From CAZUMW01 sp964621615 (GTDB lineage Bacteria; Desulfobacterota; WTBG01; CAIYCZ01; CAIRTM01): 56,695 bases of DNA. The notes beneath the pieces were generated by a model. That model did not search any database. It saw nothing but the letters and a program-made list of their open reading frames with translations, and had not been told where the DNA came from. The stretch covers positions 1 through 56,695 of the forward strand of contig CAZUMW010000033.1 of assembly GCA_964621615.1 (NCBI GenBank), written 5' to 3'. This document shows, piece by piece, positions 26,415-34,665 of this stretch (its first letter is position 1; each line of letters opens with the position of its first letter). The position numbers and the translations under genes are program-made.

Positions 26415-27710
26415 TCAGTAGCCGCCTTTCTGAAGGTTGTAGAGGGTAAACATGCTGCGGTCGATGCTGATGCCGACATCGATATGCGTATTTTGCCAGA
26501 TTCCGCTGTGCACGCGCTGGAAATCAACATAATGTGCTCCGGCAATAAAATTTTTCTGCTCCCCGGTTTTTGTTGTGCGGTTGCCGGTCAGGTTCTCGAA
26601 ACATTTCCAGAATCTCATGGTGGAGTCATAAATTTCCGTCCACATGATAAGATATGTTTCAGGGTCAACATACCATATGCGCTTGCCGTAAATATAGGAC
26701 GGATCCCTGCTTGTGACTTCGACCACATACGTGTTCAGGCGCTCGCGCACAATATTGTTTAAAATCGCCTGCCCTTTTTGACGGGTGGCATTATCAATGC
26801 TCACATGGCGGGCGCACAGCATCTCGCGCCTGCCCTTGAGCGAATAGGTGTTGCGCAGTATCTGCCCGTCCCACATATACTCATCGTCGTAAATAAGATC
26901 GGTGCCGTCAATGGCGTCGGTCCGGTGCGCATTTGATATGCGCTGAATCCTCCTGAAGGTGCTGTACCACATATAGGCGTTGTCGCTTTTTTGCGGATCG
27001 ATAAATCTGAGATTGAACATGCGGGTGTTTTTGAATTCCGGAGGGCTGTGCATATGATAAAAGGTTGACCGGCTGATGCCCTTAGGGTTTTTTTGAAAAG
27101 CGGGCTTCGGCGGTACATCGACCCGGTGTATCCAGAACAGCTCCCAGGCATCCTGTATGCCCACTTTTTCAGTTTTGACCGTTGGAATAATATTTGTTCC
27201 GACTCTGGTATACGAGCAGGCATCTCCGTGTGTGTTGAAATCAAAGTTCCACGCTATTTGAAGTCCGCTTGAGGGGGAGGGGAAGGGCATGCCGGCTATT
27301 TCGGCGTATCGCGGCAAGGCGCCGCGGCTGTCCATTACAACCTGCGGAGCATATGTGTTCGTTGCCTGCCGCATGCCTTTTGTCATGACAATACGGCGGT
27401 AGGGTGTGATAGTAAAAAAAAACCCTTCAGAGGGGGCTCCCCATTTTCCCGGCTCCCTGTAAATGGACACATAGGAATCGGGAAGATAGGGTGCGATGCT
27501 TTGCACGTTGTGTTTGCCGATGCGCTTTCCTGCCCACGCGAGCTCCCACGTGCGGAGCTTTTTCAGCCCGTCTCTATCATAGGCAGGCGACAGTATCGGT
27601 GAAGGCTCGGATGCCGCGCGCTGATAGCTCATAAGGCAGAGCGCCATTGCGGCGCACAGAGCACGCATGGTAATGGAGAGAGCTGCCAGCCTGCGCTGAT
27701 ATGCGGCCAT
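26415..27710 (-). CDS. DUF1329-family exported protein
   Basis: A ~431-residue protein with an N-terminal signal peptide (ALSITMRALCAAMALCLM). It has the DUF1329 pattern: ELAWAGKRIGKHNVQSIAPY-like start, YSLKGRREMLCARH, GKRIWYVDPETYLIMWTEIY and the C-terminal DVGISIDRSMFTLYNLQKGG. The beta-rich fold resembles lipoprotein carriers such as LolA/LolB, so a periplasmic lipid-carrier role is possible, but this is inference from the family. It forms an operon with the DUF1302 gene. The ATG at 27710 begins the signal peptide; a longer start at 27782 adds an arginine-rich segment. Confidence 0.8.
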   Translation of the reverse strand: MAAYQRRLAALSITMRALCAAMALCLMSYQRAASEPSPILSPAYDRDGLKKLRTWELAWAGKRIGKHNVQSIAPYLPDSYVSIYREPGKWGAPSEGFFFTITPYRRIVMTKGMRQATNTYAPQVVMDSRGALPRYAEIAGMPFPSPSSGLQIAWNFDFNTHGDACSYTRVGTNIIPTVKTEKVGIQDAWELFWIHRVDVPPKPAFQKNPKGISRSTFYHMHSPPEFKNTRMFNLRFIDPQKSDNAYMWYSTFRRIQRISNAHRTDAIDGTDLIYDDEYMWDGQILRNTYSLKGRREMLCARHVSIDNATRQKGQAILNNIVRERLNTYVVEVTSRDPSYIYGKRIWYVDPETYLIMWTEIYDSTMRFWKCFENLTGNRTTKTGEQKNFIAGAHYVDFQRVHSGIWQNTHIDVGISIDRSMFTLYNLQKGGY

Positions 27711-27869
27711 AGGGCTGTCCCGCCGGGAAAATAATGATGCTCTCCGCGCACAGCGCGGGGCATTCCGGTAAAGAAAATGCATATTTCGCGTTGCGCCCCC
27801 GCCGCGGGGCGCACGCCGGTAAAACCGTTATATGTTCGATATCACGAAAGCTGCAGCAAAAGAGCGCAG

Positions 27870-28397
27870 CTATGCATTTGCTTTTTCAAATCCTGATATC
27901 GAATATACTTCAAGGCTGAACGGACCCTTCTGTTTGTCGGAAATGAGAAACCCGACGGATGTAATATGTGCAGGGTCCACTGGAGCAGCATTGTCAAGAG
28001 CGCGGCCCCGGAATGATGCAATGAATTCGTTAAACGGGGCATACATATCAATTTGTCTGTCCGGTTGCGTTTCAAACACATACTGGTAGCTGAACCCGGT
28101 AAATTCTGCTTCATTCTTAAGGGTCAGCTTGTAGCGCTTTCCGTCCCCTTTCAGGCACACGGTAATGCCGTCACAGCCGGTGAGATTGTGTGCCGATTGA
28201 GAGCGGGAGCCGGCTGAGCAGAAGCCTCCGAAGTTGTCAAGAGACACCGTGCCCGAAAAGCAAATTCCGCCCCCCTCGAGCGGCGTTACGGTGCTGCGGG
28301 ATACGCCGCCCATGACTGTATCATTGATAGTCTTCCACTGATCCAGCTGCTCCTGTGTGCTGAAATCATACAGGCTTATTTTGCGGGATATGTCCAT
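27870..28397 (-). CDS. CIA30-family protein
   Basis: A 175-residue beta-sandwich protein of the CIA30 family (named for complex I intermediate-associated protein 30). The family start is seen in DFSTQEQLDQWKTINDTVMG with GGVSRSTV after it, and GGFCSAGSR, GDGKRYKLTLKNE and ITSVGFLISDKQKGPFSLEV follow. Bacterial members are mostly cytoplasmic and uncharacterised. There is no signal peptide. CAGGGAGGGGCAC precedes the ATG at 28397, which excludes the longer in-frame start. The gene stands alone between the DUF1329 gene and a 386-base gap. Confidence 0.83.
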   Translation of the reverse strand: MDISRKISLYDFSTQEQLDQWKTINDTVMGGVSRSTVTPLEGGGICFSGTVSLDNFGGFCSAGSRSQSAHNLTGCDGITVCLKGDGKRYKLTLKNEAEFTGFSYQYVFETQPDRQIDMYAPFNEFIASFRGRALDNAAPVDPAHITSVGFLISDKQKGPFSLEVYSISGFEKANA

Positions 28398-28783
28398 GTG
28401 CCCCTCCCTGTCTGCGGTTTTATTATTACCATTGGATGTAATAGTATCATGGCACAGATATGATGCAAAACATAAATCACAGTGCCGGCCCGTCAATGAA
28501 TTACAGCGCCTGCCGGTTACTGCAACCGGCCCTTCGGCACCGAGTGCTCACAGCAACAGCCCCCCGCCTATCAAAGAAGCCCGCGCTGTGTTTTGCTTGT
28601 TTTCGAGCGGAATATCCTCTTTTGCGGGATGCAATGTATTGACTTCGGCGGAAAAAAATGGAAAGATTAAAGCGTTCTATGCCATAACACCTGTCCTTAT
28701 TAACGGTAGGGAATTATTGTGCGTCATAGCGGGCAGGGCCCTTTTACAGGTTTATATATTATTTTTTCAGCTCGCACTGTGCT
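28398..28783. other. 386-base divergent intergenic region with a perfect hairpin
   Basis: No gene is supported here. A perfect 7-bp hairpin has GCCGGTT (28512-28518) and AACCGGC (28524-28530) around a 5-base loop. TTGACT near 28639 could be a -35 box for the exporter operon. I looked for a cobalamin riboswitch because the next gene has a B12-type fold and saw no convincing B12 box. Confidence 0.3.
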
Positions 28784-29860
28784 ATGAGTATATCTGATGA
28801 ACTTACATCCCTGCCGCCGGTTTCATCTGATGCCGTTGAGGCGTTCAGATCTCACCTGCCGAAGCTTGTTGATTTTACCAATGATAAATTTGCACTTGAC
28901 CGCCGCTTTGCCTGCGGGCACAGCTGCTGCCGGAAGCCCGAACTCGCCGCGGAATTCAATAAAACATTCGGTGAGATTCTCCTCGGGATCTATACGTTCA
29001 GCCTCTATGAGTGCCTTGCCCAAGAGTTCGGCCGCCATGCTGCCGCACTTGATGCCCGGGGGCTTCACCGAGATTTTACGGAAGCGTTTTTAAAAGCGTG
29101 GATCATGGGCCTGCAGGCGCTCATTAAGCGACCCGAGTCGTCGCAGCTTGCCGCCCCCCTTGAGCGCCTTTCTGCACACCTGGAAAGCTTTTATCAGGAA
29201 GCTCCCGAACAGGAGCCCCGCCTTGATGAGCGCGCCGTGCGCTTTCTTTCATATCTTCTTCAGCATAACCGGAAATTTGCCGCAGAAACGCTTCTTTCGC
29301 TGATGCGCGAGGGCGCAACGGTCGAAGACGTGTATAACGACGTGCTTACGCCCGCTCTTATGCATGTCAGCAGCCTGTGGCGGCGCAATGAGATCAGCAC
29401 TGCCGACTATAACACAGCAAACGACATATGCCGCTATGTGATGTTTCGAATCATGGACAGCATATTCGGGGAGCGCCGCTATCCGTTTAAGGTTCTGGTA
29501 TGCTGCCTGCCGGGTGAAGCCGAGGTGCTCGGGGGTGAGATTTTTGCAAACTATCTTGAGATAAAGGGATGGGCGGTATCGTTCATACGGCAGCCCCAAT
29601 CGCGTGATGACATATTGTATTCGGTTACGAAAAACCAGCCGCAGGCGGTCGTGTGCTCGGTTGCGTCCATTGCGCGCCTGCCTGATGCCGGGGCGCTTAT
29701 TGAGCAGATTCGAAGCGCGGCGCCCTCGGTATATATTTTTATGGAGGGCCCTGCGGCGATCCTGGCACGGGAAAGGCTTGTGCCCGGGGCAGATGGTGTT
29801 GTCAGCGGGCTAGAAGAAGGCCACAGGGAAATGCTTGATCAGGTAATGCCGCATGCGTAG
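28784..29860 (+). CDS. B12-binding-fold protein lacking the usual cobalamin ligands
   Basis: A 358-residue cytoplasmic protein in three parts. An N-terminal helical region (~1-140) carries a Cys/His cluster (FACGHSCCRK). A four-helix cap (~150-230) and a Rossmann domain (~235-355; PFKVLVCCLPGEAEVLGGEI) follow, the pair used by CarH-type and methyltransferase B12 proteins. The lower-ligand motif DxHxxG reads E245-A-E247-V-L-G250, so the cobalt-binding His is Glu. In the cap, W199 is kept, but the Glu-His ten residues later is Tyr-Asn. There is no DNA-binding domain. Its end overlaps the permease gene by 8 bases, tying it to the exporter. A non-B12 sensor is the likeliest reading. Confidence 0.75.
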   Translation: MSISDELTSLPPVSSDAVEAFRSHLPKLVDFTNDKFALDRRFACGHSCCRKPELAAEFNKTFGEILLGIYTFSLYECLAQEFGRHAAALDARGLHRDFTEAFLKAWIMGLQALIKRPESSQLAAPLERLSAHLESFYQEAPEQEPRLDERAVRFLSYLLQHNRKFAAETLLSLMREGATVEDVYNDVLTPALMHVSSLWRRNEISTADYNTANDICRYVMFRIMDSIFGERRYPFKVLVCCLPGEAEVLGGEIFANYLEIKGWAVSFIRQPQSRDDILYSVTKNQPQAVVCSVASIARLPDAGALIEQIRSAAPSVYIFMEGPAAILARERLVPGADGVVSGLEEGHREMLDQVMPHA

Positions 29861-30974
29861 CGTTGTTGCCCTTAAAATTCTGCTTCATGATAAATCCACT
29901 TCGGCGGGCTCTCTGATTGGTGTGATTGCGATCGTTTTTCTGGTAGGGCAGCAGCTTGCGGTTCTGTTCGGGCTGTTCACCTACATGTCCGTGCTTGTAG
30001 ATCACAGCAATGCAGATATCTGGATTTGCACAAAAAACACAGACAATATAAACGCAACCGGACAGCTTCCTGTCCGGTACGTGGACCGGATTATCGGGCT
30101 GCCGTTTGTCTTGTGGGCAGAGCCCCTTGTGTTCGGAAACGGCAACTTTGTCACCCAAGAGGGCAGGAACGAATCGGTGCAGGTTGTCGGCGTGCGGTTT
30201 CCCCGTACGGCAGTGGGCCCCTGGCGGTTCAGCCGCGGCTCTCTTACAGATATTATGGAATATGAGGGCATCACTCTCGATAATCTTGATCGCCCGCTTT
30301 ACGGCTCGCCAGCGCTTCGCGAGGTGTATGAAATAAATAAAACGCTGGTAAAAATAAACGCATTTACCCAGAGCATTAAAGGGTTTTCGGGCAGGCTTGT
30401 TTTTACTAACTATACGAAGGCAAAAGAAATATTGAACACAACGCCCGGCAGGTGCAGCGCTATTCTGGTTAAGCTCCGCCCGGATATCAGGCCGAAAGAC
30501 GCCCGCGAAACAATAGCCGGCGTGCTGCCTCATGCAGAAGTGCTGACCCGGACAGAACTTTCTCAGAAGACCAGGCTCTATTACGTGAAAAATACCGGCA
30601 TGGGGGGAAGTTTCGGGTTTTCGACCCTTGTGGGCGCGCTTGTTGGTATTATTATTATAACCCTGACCATGTATACGGGCGTGCTGCAGCGTCAGAAAGA
30701 TTTCGCCGTGCTCAGGGCGCTCGGCGCACGAAAAATAGACATATTGACAATTGTTTTGTGCCAGTCCCTTATGATAGGCATTGCAGGCACGTTTATCGGT
30801 TTTTTGCTGCTTTCAGGGTTTCTGACCGGAACTCTTGACACGTCGCTGCCCAGCTATATGCCCAGGTGGATCTCGCCGCTTCTTGCGCTGGGAACCATTG
30901 CGCTGTGTATCGGCGGGTCTCTGCTTGCAATGAGAAAAGCGATCAGTATAGAGCCTGCGTCGGTTTTCCGGTAA
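29853..30974 (+). CDS. ABC exporter permease (MacB/FtsX, DevC-like)
   Basis: A 373-residue inner-membrane permease with the MacB/FtsX topology: one N-terminal transmembrane helix (GSLIGVIAIVFLVGQQLAVLF), a ~200-residue periplasmic domain, and three C-terminal helices (LVGALVGIIIITLTMYTGVL, ILTIVLCQSLMIGIAGTFIG, ISPLLALGTIALCIGGSLLA). The cytoplasmic ERREFAVLRALGA-type segment is RQKDFAVLRALGARKIDI. With the ATPase and fusion protein downstream it forms a tripartite exporter resembling DevBCA. The start overlaps the preceding gene's stop by 8 bases. The substrate is unknown. Confidence 0.88.
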   Translation: MRSVVALKILLHDKSTSAGSLIGVIAIVFLVGQQLAVLFGLFTYMSVLVDHSNADIWICTKNTDNINATGQLPVRYVDRIIGLPFVLWAEPLVFGNGNFVTQEGRNESVQVVGVRFPRTAVGPWRFSRGSLTDIMEYEGITLDNLDRPLYGSPALREVYEINKTLVKINAFTQSIKGFSGRLVFTNYTKAKEILNTTPGRCSAILVKLRPDIRPKDARETIAGVLPHAEVLTRTELSQKTRLYYVKNTGMGGSFGFSTLVGALVGIIIITLTMYTGVLQRQKDFAVLRALGARKIDILTIVLCQSLMIGIAGTFIGFLLLSGFLTGTLDTSLPSYMPRWISPLLALGTIALCIGGSLLAMRKAISIEPASVFR

Positions 30975-31020
30975 AAACAGAATACGTGAGACCAAAGGCC
31001 GAATGTAGAATACAACTAAT

Positions 31021-31062
31021 AAAAATTCCGGATCACCCAAACCGGGTGATGATGGTTGTGAT
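31021..31062. repeat. Type B/C hairpin repeat, between exporter genes
   Basis: GGATCACCC (31030-31038) and GGGTGATGATGG (31044-31055) form a hairpin with the pairs ATCACCC/GGGTGAT. It belongs to the family also seen at 45808, 55585, 55702 and 56668. It sits in the 183-base gap between the permease and ATPase genes, so it probably lies within the operon transcript. Confidence 0.6.
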
Positions 31063-31157
31063 ATAAACGGCGGAATAATCAGGTTGTATTTTGCAGGTAA
31101 CACTCATAAAGGCTTAGTCGTTGTCCGGGGCAGGTTGTTGTCAGGAGCATGCATATA

Positions 31158-31853
31158 ATGGAACCTGTTTTACAGCTTCAAGGCATTGCGCGTGATTTTT
31201 ACGATGGGCGGACCCTTCGCCGTGTTTTATACGAGACCGATCTTAATCTGTATCCCGGGGAGTTCACTATTATAGCAGGCCCCTCGGGAAGCGGCAAAAC
31301 GACCCTGCTGACAATAATGGGCCTTATCTTAAAGGCCTCTTCAGGAAAGCTTATACTCAACAGTGAGAATGTAACCAAGTATTCCGAAAGCCGGCTGGCT
31401 TCGGTCCGGCTGAAGTATTACGGGTTTGTGTTTCAGCTTGCCGAGCTTCTGCCGGCGCTGTCGGTGGTGGAAAATATTATTGTCGCGAGCGGCATTCAGG
31501 GGAAGTCCGTATCCCGGAAGCTGCGGGAAAAGGCGCTGTCGCTGATTGAAAATTTCGGTTTGAAAGAGTGTCTGCACCTGAATCCGCTGCAGCTGTCAGG
31601 CGGGCAGAAGCAGCGGGTTGCCATTGTGCGCGCGCTGGTAAACGACCCGCTGGTTCTGCTGTGTGACGAGCCGACATCTGCGCTGGATGCAGAGTCGAGC
31701 CAGATCGTGCTCGATGCGCTGAAGCGCCTGTCCGGTGACTCGTCGCGGTGTATGATTATGGTAAGTCACGACCCCCGCGTTTTCCCCTATGCGGACAGGC
31801 TTATAAAAATTGAGGATGGTGCCATTGTATCCGATTCACGTTCAGTTACATGA
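31158..31853 (+). CDS. ABC exporter ATPase (LolD/MacB type, DevA-like)
   Basis: A ~231-residue nucleotide-binding subunit. It has the Walker A GPSGSGKT, Q-loop region (YYGFVFQLAELLPALSVVEN), signature LSGGQKQR, Walker B LVLLCDEPTSALD and the H-loop His in MVSHD. It is complete and should drive the exporter. AGGAG at 31143-31147 is ideally spaced for the ATG at 31158 rather than the one at 31149. It follows the permease after a gap holding a hairpin repeat and precedes the fusion protein by eight bases. Confidence 0.92.
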   Translation: MEPVLQLQGIARDFYDGRTLRRVLYETDLNLYPGEFTIIAGPSGSGKTTLLTIMGLILKASSGKLILNSENVTKYSESRLASVRLKYYGFVFQLAELLPALSVVENIIVASGIQGKSVSRKLREKALSLIENFGLKECLHLNPLQLSGGQKQRVAIVRALVNDPLVLLCDEPTSALDAESSQIVLDALKRLSGDSSRCMIMVSHDPRVFPYADRLIKIEDGAIVSDSRSVT

Positions 31854-31861
31854 GGTGATAT

Positions 31862-32728
31862 ATGTCTAAAAGCGTTAAGATTTTTATCGTGACGATTATT
31901 TTTGCGGCAGGGCTGCTGTTTATCGTGTCCAGTTTCAGAAAAGCTTCAGAGCCCCCGGCTGTAGCGGAAGAGCCTGCAATTTCGGAAGTGCCGGTGCGGG
32001 TATACGGCGTGATTGAACCCGCCGGCAGGGAGGTGTTCGTGAGCCCTCCCATGACCAAGCGGGTTGTTGAGATATATGTTAGAGAAGGCCAGCAGGTAAA
32101 ACAGGGGCAGCGGCTGTGCGTACTTGAGCATGCAGTTGAAAAGGAGCAGGTGGACCTCGCTGAGGCAAAGGTTGCGCTTGCCCAGAAAGCGCTTGAAATC
32201 AGTCTTGATGAGCTCAAGCGGACGAAGGATCTGTATGCGAGACGGGTCGATTCAGAGTTCCGCTATACGAAAGCACTTCTGCAGAAAGAGCAGGAGGTGA
32301 AGCGGCTGAAAGTGGCCGATCATGAGCTTGAGGTTGCAAAAGCAACGCTTGAGCAGACTGTGATGAGAGCCCCGGTTGACGGGACTGTCTATAAATTCGA
32401 TGTACGCCTTGGGGAAACGCTTGCAGCCGGCGACAATGACCGCATTATTCTCGGATCGCCGGATTTGTGGGTACGGCTTTCGGTGGAATCTTTCTGGCGC
32501 GACCGGATCAGCGATTCGGATACGTTTGCCGTGTTTGATATGGAGACCGATGAGCCGCTCGGCACCGGTACGGTTGTCCGGCAGGCACCGTATATGGGGC
32601 GGCGGGGATTCCGCACCGAGGATCTTCAGGAGCGGTTTGATACCAAGTTTCAGGATGTCATCCTTGCGCTGTCGCCGACCCAGAAAGACATTCCCATAGG
32701 GCTGGCCGTCCGCGCCATGCTGCAGTAG
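31862..32728 (+). CDS. HlyD-family membrane fusion protein (DevB-like)
   Basis: A 288-residue periplasmic adaptor. One N-terminal transmembrane segment (KIFIVTIIFAAGLLFIVSSF) anchors it. A lipoyl-like half (VFVSPPMTKRVVEIYVREGQ, QGQRLCVL) is followed by a helical hairpin (~90-165, with coiled-coil pattern), the second lipoyl half (VMRAPVDGTVYKFDVRLGE) and a short beta-barrel end. It should link the permease to an outer-membrane channel, none of which is encoded nearby. It is the last gene of the exporter operon. Confidence 0.9.
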   Translation: MSKSVKIFIVTIIFAAGLLFIVSSFRKASEPPAVAEEPAISEVPVRVYGVIEPAGREVFVSPPMTKRVVEIYVREGQQVKQGQRLCVLEHAVEKEQVDLAEAKVALAQKALEISLDELKRTKDLYARRVDSEFRYTKALLQKEQEVKRLKVADHELEVAKATLEQTVMRAPVDGTVYKFDVRLGETLAAGDNDRIILGSPDLWVRLSVESFWRDRISDSDTFAVFDMETDEPLGTGTVVRQAPYMGRRGFRTEDLQERFDTKFQDVILALSPTQKDIPIGLAVRAMLQ

Positions 32729-32742
32729 ATATAATCATGGCC

Positions 32743-32758
32743 CGGTTCAATCGAACCG
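32743..32758. terminator. Small hairpin between convergent genes
   Basis: CGGTTC (32743-32748) and GAACCG (32753-32758) pair across a four-base loop in the 52-base gap between the exporter operon and the convergent hydrolase gene. No T-run follows, so termination is uncertain. Confidence 0.3.
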
Positions 32759-32780
32759 CAAAGGTGCGCCGTGCCTGATT

Positions 32781-33359
32781 TTATATATCACGGCCGCCGT
32801 TTTGTACATATGACCTGGCAGCCTGAGCAGTCATCACCTGCAGAAGCGGGTACAAGGGCGTTTTACGGTAGATGTCAAGGACAGGCATGTGGTATTCCGG
32901 GCGGTGCGCTGCACAGCAGTCCTCAAGGATTATTGCCCTGAAGTCATGTGCGACGGCATCCAGCGCGGTATGCAGGATGCAGATATGTGTGGCGATGCCG
33001 GCTATAAGAGCGGTGTCCACCGACTCGGTTCTGAGGGTCTGGTCCAGGTCGGTTTTATAAAATCCGCTGAATCGCCGCTTGGGGACTATGAAGTCCTGAT
33101 CGCTTTTATGAAGCGCGTCGATAACCTGCTCCTGCCGCGTGCCTCGCAGGCTGTGAGGCGGCATCCTGCCCCGGAAAATGAAATCATTGTGCAGAAAGCT
33201 GTCACAGGCAAAGACGACGGGAAATCCGCGTGCATGAAAATCATCAATCATGCTGTTCAGGCGCGGCAAAAACTCCTTGGCATACGCTACAATCTTCGTG
33301 TCGGGATGCCCCTCAAATGTTGCCTTGAGCATATCGACTATTATCAGTGCCGGGCGCAT
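32781..33359 (-). CDS. Isochorismatase-family cysteine hydrolase
   Basis: A 192-residue hydrolase. The catalytic triad of the family is visible as Asp9 (LIIVDML), Lys94 (VPKRRFSGF) and Cys127 (IAGIATHICILHTAL). Members hydrolyse amide-like substrates such as nicotinamide, N-carbamoyl compounds and isochorismate. This copy resembles the nicotinamidase-like subgroup but lacks a clear diagnostic metal-binding cluster, so no substrate is assigned. It overlaps the upstream lipoprotein gene by 16 bases on the same strand. Confidence 0.87.
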   Translation of the reverse strand: MRPALIIVDMLKATFEGHPDTKIVAYAKEFLPRLNSMIDDFHARGFPVVFACDSFLHNDFIFRGRMPPHSLRGTRQEQVIDALHKSDQDFIVPKRRFSGFYKTDLDQTLRTESVDTALIAGIATHICILHTALDAVAHDFRAIILEDCCAAHRPEYHMPVLDIYRKTPLYPLLQVMTAQAARSYVQNGGRDI

Positions 33360-34300
33360 GGTGCGGAGCCCCGGGCCGCAAAAGCAAGGCGGCGGTCTGA
33401 TTTTTCAATCCACTGCTCGAGGTCAACCTCCCGCGTATCTCCTTCGATGGTAATGTAGACCATCGAGTCGCACTCGCCATCGCCGAAATCGATGACTGCT
33501 GTATAGCCTTCATAATCATTTACCAGGGTGAGCGTTCCGGATGATGGAAAAAAGCAGGTAAAATTCTGAGTGACGCTGTCAAATGTCATAGCGTGTGTCA
33601 TGTTGTCTTCGTCAGTGAACCGCGACGAGCCGTTGAGGACCATTACATCGTCATAGGGATTCATAAAGGTGCCTTCAGAAACATCATCATCGTTGTCAAA
33701 GAAGAGGTCAAGAAGCACATCGTTAAAATCGATAACCGCCGTCATGTTATCGATGACCATTTCCCTCGTGCGCCCGTCCGCATGAGTGGTGGCGATGCTT
33801 CCGTCCATATTTGCAAAGGGGCCGCTGCTGTTTATTCCAGCGAGCGCGTACATGCTGCCGGACGTGGTAAGTCCCTCAATGCTCAGCTCATCCATGGTGA
33901 GCTGCAGCTCGAGCAGCAGCTCGAAATCTGAGAATTTGAATTTCCACTCACCGGCGGCTGAGCCTGACATGGCAATGCCCCACGACAGGCAGTCATCCCC
34001 ATACTCGACGGTGATTTTCTGAGCACCGGCAAACGGCACCAATATCCCATCGAACGTGACGACGGGGCAGCCTTCCCCCGAATCCCATGCAAAATCGGCG
34101 GTTCGCAATTTTTCATCATCGCTGTTGGCGTAGACGGCAGACAACGGGTTCGCAAACAGGGTGGCATTAACCGCTGCTCCTGATGCAAGCTCGAATTGCC
34201 GGCGTTTTTCGCGCAGCGCTTTGCAGCCGCACAGAAACAGGGTTGCCGTAAAAACAGTAATAACGGTCAAGCAGAGACAGTGTTTTGTTGCTCGTGTCAT
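33344..34300 (-). CDS. Predicted lipoprotein of unknown function
   Basis: A 318-residue protein with a signal peptide ending in a lipobox (TLFLCGC). The mature part is beta-rich, acidic and Met/Asp-containing (DLFFDNDDDVSEG, FGDGECDSMVYITIEGD), and no family was recognised. It is likely a secreted or outer-membrane-linked protein. GAGGTATGAC precedes the ATG. The overlap with the hydrolase gene suggests co-expression but says nothing about joint function. The gene diverges from the serine hydrolase region. Confidence 0.65.
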   Translation of the reverse strand: MTRATKHCLCLTVITVFTATLFLCGCKALREKRRQFELASGAAVNATLFANPLSAVYANSDDEKLRTADFAWDSGEGCPVVTFDGILVPFAGAQKITVEYGDDCLSWGIAMSGSAAGEWKFKFSDFELLLELQLTMDELSIEGLTTSGSMYALAGINSSGPFANMDGSIATTHADGRTREMVIDNMTAVIDFNDVLLDLFFDNDDDVSEGTFMNPYDDVMVLNGSSRFTDEDNMTHAMTFDSVTQNFTCFFPSSGTLTLVNDYEGYTAVIDFGDGECDSMVYITIEGDTREVDLEQWIEKSDRRLAFAARGSAPCARH

Positions 34301-34368
34301 GTCATACCTCGCGTTTCATGAAAAGTTTCCGCTTCAGTTTTCATTCACTTAGAAGTTTTTTGTTTTTA

Positions 34369-34665
34369 ATGGCAAAAAATTCAGTACGAAACGCAATCGT
34401 TGTCGTGATTGTGTTCGTAATCGTGTTTGCCTCGCTGATGGTTGCTGTATTGATTATGAAAACGGCTTTACCGGCTGCCAAAAAACTGATTTCTTACGGG
34501 TATCATTATAATGAAATTTATCTGTTCTGTCCAGAGCTTGTCGGGATACTCATTCAAAGTACCCGCCAGCCTTTTCGGCAATCGCCCTTGACACCTCAGG
34601 TGTCTTTCCCCTATGCTGTACAATTGACAGAATTGAAACTGCACATTTTCAGGAGTGCTGTATGA
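34369..34665 (+). CDS. Possible small single-pass membrane protein
   Basis: A possible 98-residue protein: MAKNSVRNAI, one long hydrophobic helix (VVVIVFVIVFASLMVAVLIM), and a hydrophilic tail. It ends in TGA overlapping the next gene's ATG (ATGA), which is typical of coupled genes. Against it: the ribosome-binding site is weak, and a strong promoter for the next gene (34588-34617) lies within its 3' part. It could be spurious. Confidence 0.35.
   Translation: MAKNSVRNAIVVVIVFVIVFASLMVAVLIMKTALPAAKKLISYGYHYNEIYLFCPELVGILIQSTRQPFRQSPLTPQVSFPYAVQLTELKLHIFRSAV
34588..34617 (+). promoter_or_regulatory. Sigma-70-like promoter overlapped by a palindrome
   Basis: TTGACA (34588-34593) and TATGCT (34612-34617) are 18 bases apart. 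The palindrome GACACCTCAGGTGTC (34590-34604) overlaps the -35 box, so a repressor bound there would block RNA polymerase. It sits 45 bases before the serine hydrolase start. Confidence 0.5.

Noticed and set aside
28398..28783. Cobalamin riboswitch before the B12-fold gene
   Set aside because: No conserved B12 box or matching arrangement was seen, and the protein lacks the usual cobalamin ligands.
29802..30533. 243-residue leftward open frame
   Set aside because: It is antisense to the B12-fold and permease genes, which carry recognisable motifs and an overlapping operon structure.
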